From Glandiceps talaboti (taxonomy: Eukaryota > Hemichordata > Enteropneusta > Spengelidae): a DNA stretch of 64,000 bases. Below are positions 45,660 to 56,606 of the stretch, piece after piece. Below the pieces are notes generated by a model that was given only the letters and a program-made list of their open reading frames with translations, ran no database searches and had not been told where the DNA came from. The stretch lies in the NCBI RefSeq assembly GCF_964340395.1, contig NC_135567.1, positions 3,746,899 through 3,810,898 on the forward strand, in the 5' to 3' direction. Positions within the stretch are counted from its first letter, which is position 1. Each line of letters begins with the position of its first letter. Made by a program: the position numbers and the translations under genes.

Positions 45660-47655
45660 ATAATCAACCTCCAGCAGACCAGTCCCAGATAGAGCACCAG
45701 CCTTCAACCACTCCAGCAGACCAGTCTCAGATAGAGAACCAGCCTTCAACCACTCCAGCAGACCAGTCTCAGATAGAGAACCAGCCTTCAACAACTACAG
45801 CAGACCAGTCCCATATAGAGCACAAGCCTTTAACCACTCCAGCAGACCAGTCCTAGATAGAACACCAGCCTTCAATCACTCCAGCAGACCAGTCCCAGAT
45901 AGAGCACCGGCCTTCAACCACTACAGCAGACCAGTCCCAGATAGAGCACAAGCCTTCAACCACTACAGATGACCAGTCCCAGATAGAGCACAAGCCTTCA
46001 ACCACTCCAGCAGACCAGTCCCAGATAGAGCACAAGCCTTCAACCACTACAGCAGACCAGTCCCAGATAGAGCACAAGCCTTCAACCACTCCAGCAGACC
46101 AGTTCCAGATAGAGCACCAGCCTTCAACCACTACAGCAGACCAGTCCCAGCTAGACCACCAGCCTTCAACCATTCCAGCAGACCAGTCCCAGATAGAGCA
46201 CAATCCTTCAACCACTACAGCAGACCAGTCCCAGATAGAGTACCAGCCTTCAACCACTACAGCAGACCAGTCCCAGATAGAGCACCAGCCTTCAACCACT
46301 CCAGCAGACCAGTCCCAGATAGAGCACAAGCCTTCAACCACTCCAGCAGACCAGTCCCAGATAGAGAACCAGCCTTCAACCACTCCAGCAGACCAGTCCC
46401 AGATAGAGCACAAGCCTTCAACCACTCCAGCAGACCAGTCCGAGATAGAGAACCAGCTTTCAACCAATCCAGCAGACCAGTGCCAGATAGAGCACCAGCC
46501 CTCAAGCACTCCAGTAGACCAGTCCCAGATAGAGCACCAGCCTTCAACCACTCCAGCAGACCAGTCCCAGATAGAGCAGCAGCCTTCAACCGCTACAGCA
46601 GACCCGTCTCAGATAGAGCACCAACTTTCAACCGCTTCAGCAGACCAGTGCCAGATAGAGCACCAGCCCTCAAGCACTCCAGTAGACCAGTCCCAGATAG
46701 AGCACCAGCTTTCAACCACTCCAGCAGACCAGTCCCAGATAGAGCACCATCCTTCAACCACTCCAGCAGACCAGTCCCAGATAGAGCACAATCCTTCAAC
46801 CACTACAGCAGACCAGTCCCAGATAGAGAACCAGCTTTCAACCACTACAGCAGACCAGTCCCAGACAGAGAACCAGCTTTCCACCAATCCAACAGACCAG
46901 TGCAAGATAGAGCACCAGCCCTCAAACACTCCAGTAGACCAGTCCCAGATAGAGCACCAGCCTTCAACCACTCGAGCAGATCAGTCCCAGATAGAGCAAC
47001 AGCCTTCAACCGCTCCAGCAGACCAGTCCCAGATACAGCACAATCTTTCAACCACTCCAGCAGACCAGTCCCAGATAGAGCACAATCCTTCAACCACTAC
47101 AGCAGACCAGTCCCAGTTAGAGCACCAACTTTCAACCACTCCAGCAGACCAGTCCCAGATAGAGCAGCAGCCTTCAACCGCTCCAGCAGACCAGTCCCAG
47201 ATAGAGCACCATCCTTCAACCACTCCAGCAGACCAGTCCCAGATAGAGAACCAGCCTTCAACCACTACAGCAGACCAGTCCCAGACAGAGAACCAGCCTT
47301 CAACCACTTCAGAAGACCAGTCCCAGATAGAGCACCAGCCTTCAACCACTCCAGCAGACCAGTCCCAGATAGAGCACAATCCTTCAACCACTACAGCAGA
47401 CCAGTCCCAGACAGAGAACCAGCCTTCAACCACTTCAGCAGACCAGTCCCAGATAGAGCACCAGCCTTCAACCACTCCAGCAGACCAGTCCCAGATAGAT
47501 CACAATCCTTCAACAACTACAGCATACCAGTCCCAGATAGATCACAATCCTTCAACAACTACAGCAGACCAGTCCCAGACAGAGAACCAGCATTCAACCA
47601 CTACAGCAGACCAGTCCCAGATAGACCGTCAGCCTTCAATCACTCCAGCAGACCC
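45660..47655 (+). repeat. 42 bp coding-length minisatellite, ~47 copies
   Basis: The unit is ccagcagaccagtcccag, atagagcaccagccttc, aaccact, exactly 14 codons long. With no indels seen from 45660 on, several frames stay open. The frame starting at 45593 reads PADQSQIEHQPSTT per unit and is interrupted only by tag at 45854-45856; it closes at about 47769. Another plus frame reads PDRAPAFNHSSRPV (46480-47709), and minus frames are open too. Variants cluster (gagaac/gagcac/gagcag, caatcc, actaca/actcca). It lies between the integrase and Ulp1-like parts of a GINGER-like pseudogene. Confidence 0.9.
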
Positions 47656-47709
47656 ACATTTTCCCAGTCCCTTACCCTTCAGAAGGGAACCAAGAAGATT
47701 CATACTTGA

Positions 47710-48147
47710 ACAGAGCCATTCACTTGCAAACTTAAAAAGAAGAAGAGAATTGACAGAGACAGAGTACGTTTAGCGAAAGATATTCCAAGTATGGTAAAAC
47801 TCATTAAAACACCAGGACAATGGATGACTGACCATGTCATGAATCACACACCAGCTCTATTTCAGCAGCAGAGTCCACACATGGACAGTCTACAGGATGT
47901 CCTTGTAATGACGGCAGGCTCAGCTATCATCACACCAGATCAAGAATTCATCCAAATACTGAATATAGACCAAAATCACTGGGTTACAGTATCCACTATT
48001 GGCTGCAGCAAAGGCGTAGTGAATGTATATGATTCCATGTGGTGTGGGCTAGATAGAAGAGCAAAGAAGGCTGTAGCCTGTCTGCTATGTCATGAAGGGA
48101 TAAGTATAAAAATACAGTGCGTGCGTACACAAACAATTAGGATGTGA
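47710..48147 (+). pseudogene. Ulp1/C48-like cysteine protease part of a GINGER-like element
   Basis: The frame is open from 47710 (codon after a tga) and has Met at 47791. It reads MVKLIKTPGQWMTDHVM, a helix, then ILNIDQNHWVTVSTIGC and VVNVYDSMW. NHWV and VYDS fit the His and Asp blocks of Ulp1-type (C48) proteases. The Cys block GCDDCGLFAMANATA follows but in the next frame from 48140, after a one-base shift that closes this frame at 48147. Such protease domains accompany GINGER1-type integrases and related host-like ORFs. Not functional as read. Confidence 0.65.
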
Positions 48148-48450
48148 TGACTGTGGACTATTTGCTATGGCCAATGCAACAGCCAAATGACTGGAACCAA
48201 CAGAGTTTACGTGGGAGCAGACATCGATGAGAAGCCATCTCGCAACGAGTTTTCAACATCAAATCATGGAGATTTTCCCGTCATGGAGAAGATGATGGGG
48301 CCATAAAATCAGGAAAACGTTGACAGGCAACCAGATCGTGGAAGCAACATGATACAGTGTGACAAGTTTAAAGACTGGTACCATACTGATTGCAAAGAAC
48401 TGTCAGCAAGTTTACTTAAAACAAAAGACTGAAATTTGTGTGTACAAAGT
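48140..48450 (+). pseudogene. Protease end plus PHD-like zinc finger remnant
   Basis: In the shifted frame come GCDDCGLFAMANATAK, a stop, then LEPTEFTWEQTSMRSHLATS, which fits the strand after the catalytic Cys in this protease family. After a gap with stops and frame changes, IQCDKFKDWYHTDCKEL and, past another stop, FVCTKCKN follow. C...WYH-x-x-C and the final C-x-x-C pair are the second half of a PHD finger. The integrase, Ulp1, PHD order agrees with GINGER1-like elements. Confidence 0.55.
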
Positions 48451-49496
48451 GTAAAAACCAAATGTGTCACTAAATAACTGCCTCAACAAGTGATACTAGC
48501 AAATAACCAATGCTTTTCGTGGTTCTGATAACAGATGTAATGTTTTTAGGTGAAATCATGTATCATAAAATTTTTGAACTTTCTTGCTAGGCTCATGTGT
48601 GTAAAACTGCCAACCTTTAGCCAATATTGACAAAATAGTCAAACACTTTGAAACATGACAGTCTACATTGTATATTTAAAGGTCAAATCAATTCAAATGA
48701 GTAACATTCAAGGTGCAGTATCAATATATACATAACAAAAATGAATGTCACATATAATGAATGTCACATTTGATGCTAAATTTGTGTACACATTGATTCT
48801 GAAAAAGAATGCCAGTGAAAAAATAAGAACAACTCTTAGTACTATAGTGACTGTGGTCACACTTTACTTTTCACAAAGTCTACTTCTTGAGCACTCAACA
48901 ATGCCTACAGTTCATTTGAGCAAATAAAATGCCTCTCTTTTGAAGATGTGTAATGGCCTAGCTTTTTAATAAATTAAGACCATATGGAACTACAATTTTG
49001 CACAATAAATATCAAGTTCAATTTAACTGAATAGTTAATTTATCCTGTTTGTAACAATTGTAACCAAACTATGAAAACGTGAATTCACATTGGCTAAAAA
49101 CGTTTCTAAATTGTGCCTTTACAGAAAAGAAAAATATCTAAGAAAGATTTGGCAATGTTCATGCACCTTATGGTGTGAGCCATGACCTGGTAACAGACTA
49201 CATGTATGTTAAGTAACATCAATTCATATGTCTTGAGTAGCATTCGAAATGTATCGTTGATATCAATGAATGTCATATAAAACAGTCAAGTGAGTATAAC
49301 TGCTAATATTTGTAATCTAAGATCATAAGGAGAAAACCTGGCTCACAACTCCTATTTTATAATGTATATGACTTTAGTTGCTGTTCATTTTAGTGCTTTG
49401 TACATATGTGATGTCCTGTGTAAAAATATCGGTTTCTTGCAAATTTTTAAGACAATTTAATATTAGTGGCAGTACATTCTATTCATATCATGATGA
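48451..49496. other. No recognisable gene
   Basis: A+T-rich; probably 3' flank of the GINGER-like pseudogene. No exon, hairpin or repeat noticed. Confidence 0.5.
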
Positions 49497-49673
49497 AACA
49501 ATAAGTGCTTAGTAAGATTTGCTTTTATAGAAATGTATCTTCCATTTTTAAACGTTAATATCATTAAAAATGAACCAGTGGGATCGGATGAGAATGGGGT
49601 TTTGTTATACAGTGCATATGGGAGAGAGGTTGTGAAATTTCTACTCAAGAGTCCATATAGAAATCACTGCTGA
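49497..49673 (+). CDS. Short unassigned open frame, exon-like composition
   Basis: 58 codons open to tga at 49671, without a clear start (internal Met at residue 13). The reading MYLPFLNVNI, then DENGVLLYSAYGREVVKFLL has a natural protein-like pattern, faintly like an ankyrin or other alpha-helical repeat, but I cannot assign it. The opposite strand is open as well (49463-49648). Could be a fragment of an old mobile element. Confidence 0.25.
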   Translation, partial: NNKCLVRFAFIEMYLPFLNVNIIKNEPVGSDENGVLLYSAYGREVVKFLLKSPYRNHC

Positions 49674-50100
49674 GACATTTTTTGATTGCGTAGTAATTTC
49701 CATTTGAAAAACATCATACTTGGGAACCTTGGTCATCTATTGCATATTTTAAAATAATGTCCTTGGGGAAAACTTCGTGGGCATGTTTTCAATATGTTGC
49801 CATTATTATTGGATGCATCTTGTACTACACATACAAAAAGGTCTCACTGGTATGATTATAATACTGGTACATCTCTAATAAGCTGATTTTAAGACAGCTC
49901 TGTGCATTGATATCACCGACAGACTTGTAAAGTGTCTGTCCGAAGTTTGTGCTTCTTGTAGATATTTGAAACTGGGATTGTATTTACTCAAAGTATATAA
50001 AGGAGCTTTCAGTTTTATATGACCCCCCCCCCCCCGTCACCTCAATTTATTGGTCAAAGAAGGGAGGTCATCACTTTTACAAGGTGGATCAAGGAGGATT
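49674..50100. other. No recognisable gene; C-run at 50022-50035
   Basis: Nothing but a homopolymeric C tract before the trinucleotide repeat. Confidence 0.5.
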
Positions 50101-50109
50101 GCCTGAAGG

Positions 50110-50286
50110 TGATGATGATGATAATGATGATGATATTGGTGGTGGTGGTGGTGGTGGTGGTGGTGGTGGTGGTGGTGGTGGTGGTGACGATGACGATGAT
50201 GATGATGATGATGATGATGATATACCATACCATACGACGATGGTGACGAAGACGGTGACAACGATGATGATGATGATGATGATGAT
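50110..50286 (+). repeat. Trinucleotide repeat (GAT)n(GGT)n(GAT)n
   Basis: gatgat runs surround about sixteen GGT units at 50137-50186. All long frames here are homopolymer-like (Asp/Gly, His/Pro or Met/Val runs) and are by-products of the repeat. Confidence 0.95.
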
Positions 50287-51191
50287 AGAGGTGACGTCAG
50301 CAAAGTTAATGGTACTAAGGTTGCAGGTGGTGATGCAGGTGGTAAAAATGGAAGTGATTGTACCACTGCTGATATTACATTTATTCACAGGGGTTGATAA
50401 TTTATGATGGAAGGTAGTGAGGGTAATGAACATATTCAGGAGATGGCTTTCAAGGATTATGATGACAACAAAAGACACGAGTTTATGATATTTTATAATC
50501 TTGATATGGTTGCTATTTATTTTTATTCATATTCTATTGTTTATTGGAATGAAAAGAACTTGCTGTATTGATGATGTAATTTATTATTGATGATATACTA
50601 CTTATTTATTTATCTCATTGTTTTTGCAGTTATTTATCCTGTACTGATAGTGTATATTTAGACTTTAGGTATAGCTATTACATATTTTCAGATGTTATAT
50701 AATTATAATTTATTTACCGATACATATTATAATTTAAGGCTTTATGTATGGAATCCATGTGGATGGGGAATTTGAATTCATTATTTATCCATCATTTGAA
50801 ATCAAAATCACCAATCGATTGGATTCTAGGCTAGTATGCCCCTAGATGTGTGTGATAGTGTGCATAATAAAAATCTATTTCAACAGAATTATTTATTTTA
50901 TTTTCAAGTACACCCTTCTAATCACAGTTTTTCTAAAGTAACCCTCCAACAGAGGATGAAAATTTCGGAAGTACTAGCCCTCGATTTTCCGACCTCCGCC
51001 CTCCTCCAGATGTTTGAGAATGAAGCTTCGTTTTGTGTGTAGATTGAAAATATAACGACAATTCTCTAATAACACACACAACCAATCACAACTCATTTGG
51101 AACTGGCGATAGTAGATCGGACCGGATGTTATTTTACAGGGGGATACAATGTTATGCTGTAAAACATAAATTTTAATCTGGGCCCATTCTA
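50287..51191. other. No recognisable gene
   Basis: Unique-looking A+T-rich DNA. A patch near 50930-51010 is richer in C+G (ctagccctcgattttccgac) but gives no convincing exon. Confidence 0.45.
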
Positions 51192-51203
51192 ACGCATGCG
51201 CAT
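51192..51203 (-). promoter_or_regulatory. NRF1-like palindromic motif
   Basis: acgcatgcgcat, the reverse of the motif at 32678-32689. It may mark a promoter, but no gene start is evident next to it. Confidence 0.3.
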
Positions 51204-51407
51204 AAACGTTACCCAGATTCTATTTTACTGTGGACTAAAAAAAACATTACACCAGGAGATTATATATATTATTAATTATTCCTGTACAGCTACTAATATC
51301 AGAGGTATGTTTATGTATCTAAGAGTTCACTTTTCCACATGTAGCATTAACACCAAAGCTACACATGCTGGACAAACCCATAGAAGCTCACACTGTTGCT
51401 AAATTTA

Positions 51408-51420
51408 CCACTAGAGGGCG
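51408..51420 (+). promoter_or_regulatory. CTCF-like motif
   Basis: ccactagagggcg followed by acct is very close to a common form of the CTCF core. It has the same orientation as 12475-12490, about 39 kb away. A motif match only. Confidence 0.45.
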
Positions 51421-51899
51421 ACCTGAAGGTCGTAAGTACGATCGAGAAGGAAAGACACTCTAACTCCAACTCTAACTTGTGAGATTTAATTTGAGAGCTC
51501 GGAAATATACAAAAAATAAACATCAACGGTCAAATAAATAACGTCTAGTGATAGTAAATACCTTAAATTCTTTACTGTATAATTGTCATTTGTTTAAAAT
51601 GGCTACAGCTGACAATATTTAGTAATATAAGTTAACCTCACTCAAATCCAACACTTGCCCCGTACCCTAGGTATCACCTATATCCAACTGCAGTGCAAGG
51701 ACACAGCAACGACTGTATGTGTTGCATGATGACACATCGTAATGGCATTTTTCGATTGTTTACATAGTACAATTGTTTCCTGATTGGCTGTTTTGGTGTT
51801 GGAATGAACTTTTACATAGTAAACATTCTCTGAGTGCCAATCTACGTGAATTGGGTCAGCCTTTACTGTGTCTTTGGCACTGCAGTTGACCAAACTTGT
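51421..51899. other. No recognisable gene
   Basis: No supported exon; the 71-residue minus frame at 51678-51893 has no recognisable domain. Confidence 0.45.
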
Positions 51900-52426
51900 A
51901 CTTATTGAGATATAAATTTTTGACCAAAATTCACATTTTACACCTACTTTGCATATTACTGTGTGAGATCATTATTTGCTTAATATTTCTTCATCCATAC
52001 CCCCTCAGATACGTCCAAATTAAATTTCAGCCCAATCTGCTGAGTAGTTTCGGAATTAAAGATTTTTGACCAAAAAGTCACGCTAATTTTGCATATTACT
52101 GATGGAATCATCTTGTCATGAACAAATCTAAATTTTTGACCAAAAAAGTCACACTAATTTTGCATATTACTGATGGAATGATCTTGTCATGAACAAATCT
52201 AAATTAAGTCACCTCTAAGAATGTTCCCATCATATTTCAGACCAAGCTGCCCAGTGGGTTTTGGAGTTGAAGTTTTGTTTTACCAAAAATCACATTTTTT
52301 TACCCAAAAGGGACATCTCGGTTGCAATCATTTTCATTTGAACAATTTCCCAACTAGATATCAGAAGTAACATCACTACCAAATATGAAAGCAATCGGCC
52401 CAGCATTTTTTTACTTTAACTTGTTT

Positions 52427-52506
<80 letters not shown>

Positions 52507-52550
52507 TTTGTCATGCCTATAGCACTACTGAATCTTATCAGTTCAATAAA
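51900..52550 (+). repeat. Dispersed microsatellite-bearing repeat, copy 3
   Basis: Two to three core monomers (tttgcatattactgat, gtcatgaacaaatctaaatt, ttcagaccaagctgcccagt, tttttgaccaaaaa) precede the leader caatttcccaactagat and atgaaagcaatcgg. A (CA)n tract is at 52428-52503. The tail cactttgtcatgcctatagc and actactgaatcttatcagtt follows. A 60-70 bp segment of the core is itself duplicated at 52070-52205. Confidence 0.85.
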
Positions 52551-52808
52551 AATTACATGAGCACCAATAATAATTTTTATGTATAGTTCTTTTCTTCAAC
52601 ATTACTTGTAAACATGATATCAAAGGCCATTAACAATATACTTATCGGATTTAGTACTATGTGAAGGTGGTTGTCTTATGAAAACATGTGAATACCTACC
52701 TTATCATATCAAGAAGTTATCATCAAACATATTCTATGTCACATTGGAATAGGTGTACGCGTCACGTAATAGATACATAAAAGATTACCTCATTTAAACT
52801 CAACTTAC
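52551..52808. other. Intron flank of ankyrin exon, homologous to 60470-60625
   Basis: Words gtcacattgg, gtgta, cgtcac and the run up to caacttac recur in the same order downstream of the exon at 60626. The duplication therefore included intron as well as exon. Confidence 0.65.
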
Positions 52809-52901
52809 TTCGTTATCTCTTTCTGCACCAACATCCAGCAACAATTTAAAGATATCCAAATGTTGATTCTTATCAGCATAATGTAGACTTGTTTTGTTCT
52901 C
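52809..52901 (-). CDS. Ankyrin-repeat exon (middle of three)
   Basis: On the minus strand an acceptor (taattatag) precedes 93 bases, 31 codons in phase 0, then a GTAAGTTG donor. The peptide reads ENKTSLHYADKNQHLDIFKL, then LLDVGAERDNE: T-x-LHYA, a variable turn, hydrophobic-x-x-x-KLLL, and G-A, the canonical ankyrin repeat. It is close in sequence to 60626-60724 (shared N-x-TSLH, KLLL-[DE]-x-GA), and flanking introns are homologous, so the two exons arose by tandem duplication. It belongs to the same minus-strand gene as the other two ankyrin exons. Confidence 0.85.
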
Positions 52902-53024
52902 CTATAATTAAAAGAAAGAATTCATATTACTCTTTCTGTAATAAAAATGGATCATATCAATAATTACAATAATTATTGTAATTTTATCTTGTAAACAAAT
53001 AAAATATTTTATTTCAACATATTG

Positions 53025-53430
53025 TTATTGTTATGTTGATTGGCTGTTCCTATGGGCGTGGTCTTGTTGCTAGGCACATTTACATAAATTTCTTAAATAT
53101 TTATGCATTTGTCTGTGAATCCCTGATGTTACCTTGCAATATCCGTGATTATTTGGTTGTTACTATGGGCATGGGCTTGTTGCTAGGCACATTTACATAC
53201 ATTTTTTAAATGTTTGTTCATTTGTGTATTAATTCATGTAGTTATTTTTGCAATACACATGATCATTTGGCAGTTGCTATGGGCATGGTCATGGTTGCTA
53301 CTGATAATTGCATACATTTTTTTGAATGTTTACTGACTTGCCTACCACATGATGTAATTGGACCAAACTCTTCTGGCATTTGGTTGTTGCTAAGGGCGTG
53401 GTCATAGTTGCTAAGGCCAATTGTATCAAA
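53025..53430 (+). repeat. ~113 bp tandem repeat, four copies
   Basis: The anchor ctatgggcgtggtcttgttgctaggc (variants) starts at 53054, 53167, 53281 and 53394 in its gggc position; spacing 113, 114 and 113 bp. Units share cacatttacata, tttaaatgttt and catttg. Copies differ by about 15-25%. The array runs into the dispersed repeat that follows. Confidence 0.85.
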
Positions 53431-53509
53431 CTATTTGGAAGAAAGTCTGCATAATAACAATTATTGAAACATGTAACCAAATTTCAGTCATTGATCGAGT
53501 ACTTCTTGA

Positions 53510-53969
53510 GATGTAAAATTCTGACCAAAATTCACCTTTATTGCATCTAATTTGCATATTACTGTTGAGATCATTATATTTTCAATAATTATTCATCTAT
53601 ATACACTTCCAGATGCATCCCCATTAAATTTCAGCCCAATCCGCTCAGTAGTATTGGAATGAAAGATTTTTGATCAAAAAGACACATTTTTAGCCCTATA
53701 TTACATATTACTGATGTAATTATTATGCAATGAGCATATCTTAAGTTACTTACACCTGCATACATTCCCACCAAAATTTCAGGTATAAACTGTCCAGTAG
53801 TTTTGGAGTTTAAGTTGTTTGACCAAAAATCATATTGTTTGACCCAAAATGCACACCCTTATGTCCCAACTAGACACCAGAAGTAACATGACCACCAAAT
53901 ATCAAAGCAATTGGTCCAGCAGTTTTTTTTACTTTAAGTTTTTACACACACATACACACACACACCCAC

Positions 53970-54060
<91 letters not shown>

Positions 54061-54067
54061 GCCAGCC

Positions 54068-54164
<97 letters not shown>

Positions 54165-54210
54165 CTTTGTCATGCCTCTAGCACAACTGAACCTTATCAG
54201 TTCTAAAAAT
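53510..54210 (+). repeat. Dispersed microsatellite-bearing repeat, copy 4
   Basis: Core monomers (aatttgcatattactgttgag, cccaatccgctcagtagt, aaagatttttgatcaaaa) and the leader gtcccaactagacacc, agaagtaacatgaccacca are present. A CA stretch and (GACA)n of about 48 units follow at 53973-54163. The tail cactttgtcatgcctctagc, acaactgaaccttatcagtt closes it. The Cys/Ser/Val-rich frames here are microsatellite translations. Confidence 0.88.
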
Positions 54211-54479
54211 GATAAAATCAAGAAACTGATATATTTTATAAAGAGTTGTAATTTCGGGGTGTTTCACAGTCACTGATTTTCATCTGATTGTTATCATTTG
54301 CCCATAAGAACACTGCAATACCGTTGTGTGTGCATAATATCCCACTCACTCATTTCATCATTTTAGTGTCTTATTTAACAACAAAAACATAAAAATATTT
54401 GATCTAAAAAAACCACATTTAGTATTTATTAGAATACATAGTGATTTAGACCTACTACATTTAACAGTGGGACAATGGA

Positions 54480-54966
54480 TCTTACTAAGACAGGCCCAAG
54501 CGATACCCAACAGGAGACAGAATAACTGAACATCAGACCTACATTATCTACCAGAACAGACAAGGAAACCATTCAGTCAGAGGTTAATTTGAAGTTGCCA
54601 ATGCAGCATAAAGCACTGGACGAACTACTTGCATCACTGGGTAACAACGCCCTGAAAGACGAACTGGTAGACAGCAGTATAAACAAAACCTCTAGTGCAA
54701 GTAATGTGAAAGGTGAGAAAAAACTACTACTAATACAAGACTTTATATCATCAAAAAAGGGATCATTTGATGTCTGTTATGAAACAGAAGTCATAAATGA
54801 TGGCCAAACTAAACTTGTGGTGCGTTCGGCTACACAACAACCAAAGCCAGATCAGGTTACACTCCCCCAATGGATTTCTGCAAACGTCCTTATACTGAGA
54901 ACGCTTATTCAACATGGTCTATCACAGGATGTAATCTTAATTAAGCTACCTCGAGCATATAATTAA
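54480..54966 (+). pseudogene. N-terminal ORF of a tyrosine-recombinase (DIRS/Ngaro-like) element
   Basis: The 125-residue frame from 54589 ends PDQVTLPQWISANVLILRTL, then IQHGLSQDVIL. A [DE]-x-[VI]-T-x-x-QW-[IV]-x-AN-x-[RI]-I block occurs in gag-like ORFs of YR retroelements and related repeats in marine invertebrates, from memory. The reading is open before the Met too. Its likely continuation in another frame after 54966 is broken. The neighbouring recombinase remnants at 55480-56300 support the call. Confidence 0.45.
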
Positions 54967-55479
54967 TATTGGTGACTATGCCTAATCATACATCACCAAA
55001 TCTGTTATCATGTTTTAGGACTTAAAATATAGGAAGAACCAGGCTTTGGCAACCTTGCCATAGAGAACGGTTGACCTCTACCTGTCACTCTATGACCACC
55101 TCTCCCACAAAAAACTAAACCTACGATAAAATCACGCTCTTTCAACCCTACTGGCAAGGAAATGTGTTTTGATTTCCAAAACACAACTGGCTGTCACAGG
55201 AAAGGACACAACACAATCACAGTCTAAATTGGAATAAAGTTGTTAAACTGAAACTGCAACAACCACTCACTTTCCTATGAATTCAAATCAACTCAGTTAC
55301 ACGAACCTTATCTCTAAATCAAAACAAATTAAACGACTTTTGTAACACAGTATTTCTGGTAAACCAAACTTACTACAGGACCTGTACAACACCAACTACA
55401 AAGCCTGGTTACAGAAGTACCTACATATAAAAGACTAGCATATGCAGAGACAACAAAGTGCACTTACAGTTCACAATGA

Positions 55480-56310
55480 ACAGCTTACCTGTGTTTTTAT
55501 TTGTACTTTGGTATCCAGCCAGTGCCATGCAGTCAACTTAATGTGTGCCATTATGCAGTGTTCCTACCTTAAAGCAAACTGGTACACCAGGATACTTTAA
55601 TATTATCAGATTACTACACACTGAGGCTGGTTTACCCAACCCACTGGAAGACAACTGACGCCTTGATATTGTGAAACGCGGCATCTCACGTGGTAATGGA
55701 TCACCACCAAAACAAAAACTCCCTATAACACCCACAATTTTATTAGACATTCATACACAGTTGGATTTAATCATTCCGTTCAATAGCCTTCTTCACATTC
55801 ACAAGAAAGTCTACTCTGTTTAATGGCCTAACTACCAGCAGATGATAAATATCTCCACAGGTCGGACATCTAATTATATACAGACTATGCTATCTTAAGC
55901 ATAAGACATACCAAGATGATTCAGTACAGACAACGTGTATTGCAATTGTCATTCCATGCTATTCCTAATTCTTTCCTTTGTCCAATTGCATCCATTAAAC
56001 ACATACTCCATCTCTGCCCTTCAATCAAAATAACCAGCCATTTGTTCTCATATGGTTACTCAAAATAGTGATTTCAAAACCCTCAGTTAACACTAACCCA
56101 CACAAATTTCACTAAATCATTAAAAGTGGTACTAATTAGTTGTGGATACAAGTCATCACAGTACTCATGTCATTCTTTCCGTAGAAGTGGAGCCACTTTT
56201 ACATTTAGGGATACATCAATTTTTATCAAACATCAAGGTGACTGGTGATCCAATGCCTTTGAACGTTATACAATTGCTAACAATGACACTAAACTTATGG
56301 TCACAAAATC
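55480..56310 (+). pseudogene. Tyrosine recombinase remnant (DIRS/Ngaro-like)
   Basis: Fragments appear in several frames. RLLHTEAGLPNPLEDN-like sequence lies near 55605-55655, then KRGISRGNGSPPKQKLPITP and TILLDIHTQLDL near 55673-55775. A stretch reading IRHTKMIQYRQRVLQLSFHA follows near 55898-55960. Finally CHSFRRSGATFTFR lies near 56167-56208, with GDW and SNAFERY after it. The H-x-x-R box (HSFR) and the order of blocks match the tyrosine recombinase of DIRS/Ngaro-type retroelements. Several shifts and stops show it is dead. The catalytic tyrosine was not located. Confidence 0.7.
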
Positions 56311-56606
56311 CTTTACATTAGCCTTATCTTAATTATGACGTGGACAAGTAAAATTGCCATCCTGCAATTCTTATCAAGCAACAGGGTGACTGTTGATCCA
56401 ATGCCATTGAATGTAATAATATTAATGCTTTGACTTCGAATATTGTAAAATAAATTGTTTATATACATGTATCTAGATATGAGGAGCTCAAAATTGGATT
56501 CATTTCAACAATAAAGGCTATGTAACACAAAAAATAAACTTGTCTTAACCGGCTTTGGGTCTAACCAAGGTTTCACCAGATAAACCAACATCATATTTAA
56601 CCATGG
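56311..56606. other. No recognisable gene
   Basis: Partly repeats the end of the recombinase (atcaagcaacagggtgactgt, tgatccaatgcc at 56370-56405 resembles 56230-56260), so a short local duplication. Otherwise nothing. Confidence 0.5.

Noticed and set aside
45853-47475. Long minus-strand frames (VEGWCSIWDWS-like)
   Set aside because: Antisense of the 42 bp minisatellite; the flanking protease and integrase motifs are on the plus strand.
50019-50478. Poly-His, poly-Gly and poly-Ser frames
   Set aside because: Translations of (GAT)n/(GGT)n trinucleotide runs.
55538-55750. 70-residue minus-strand frame
   Set aside because: Antisense of the tyrosine recombinase remnant.
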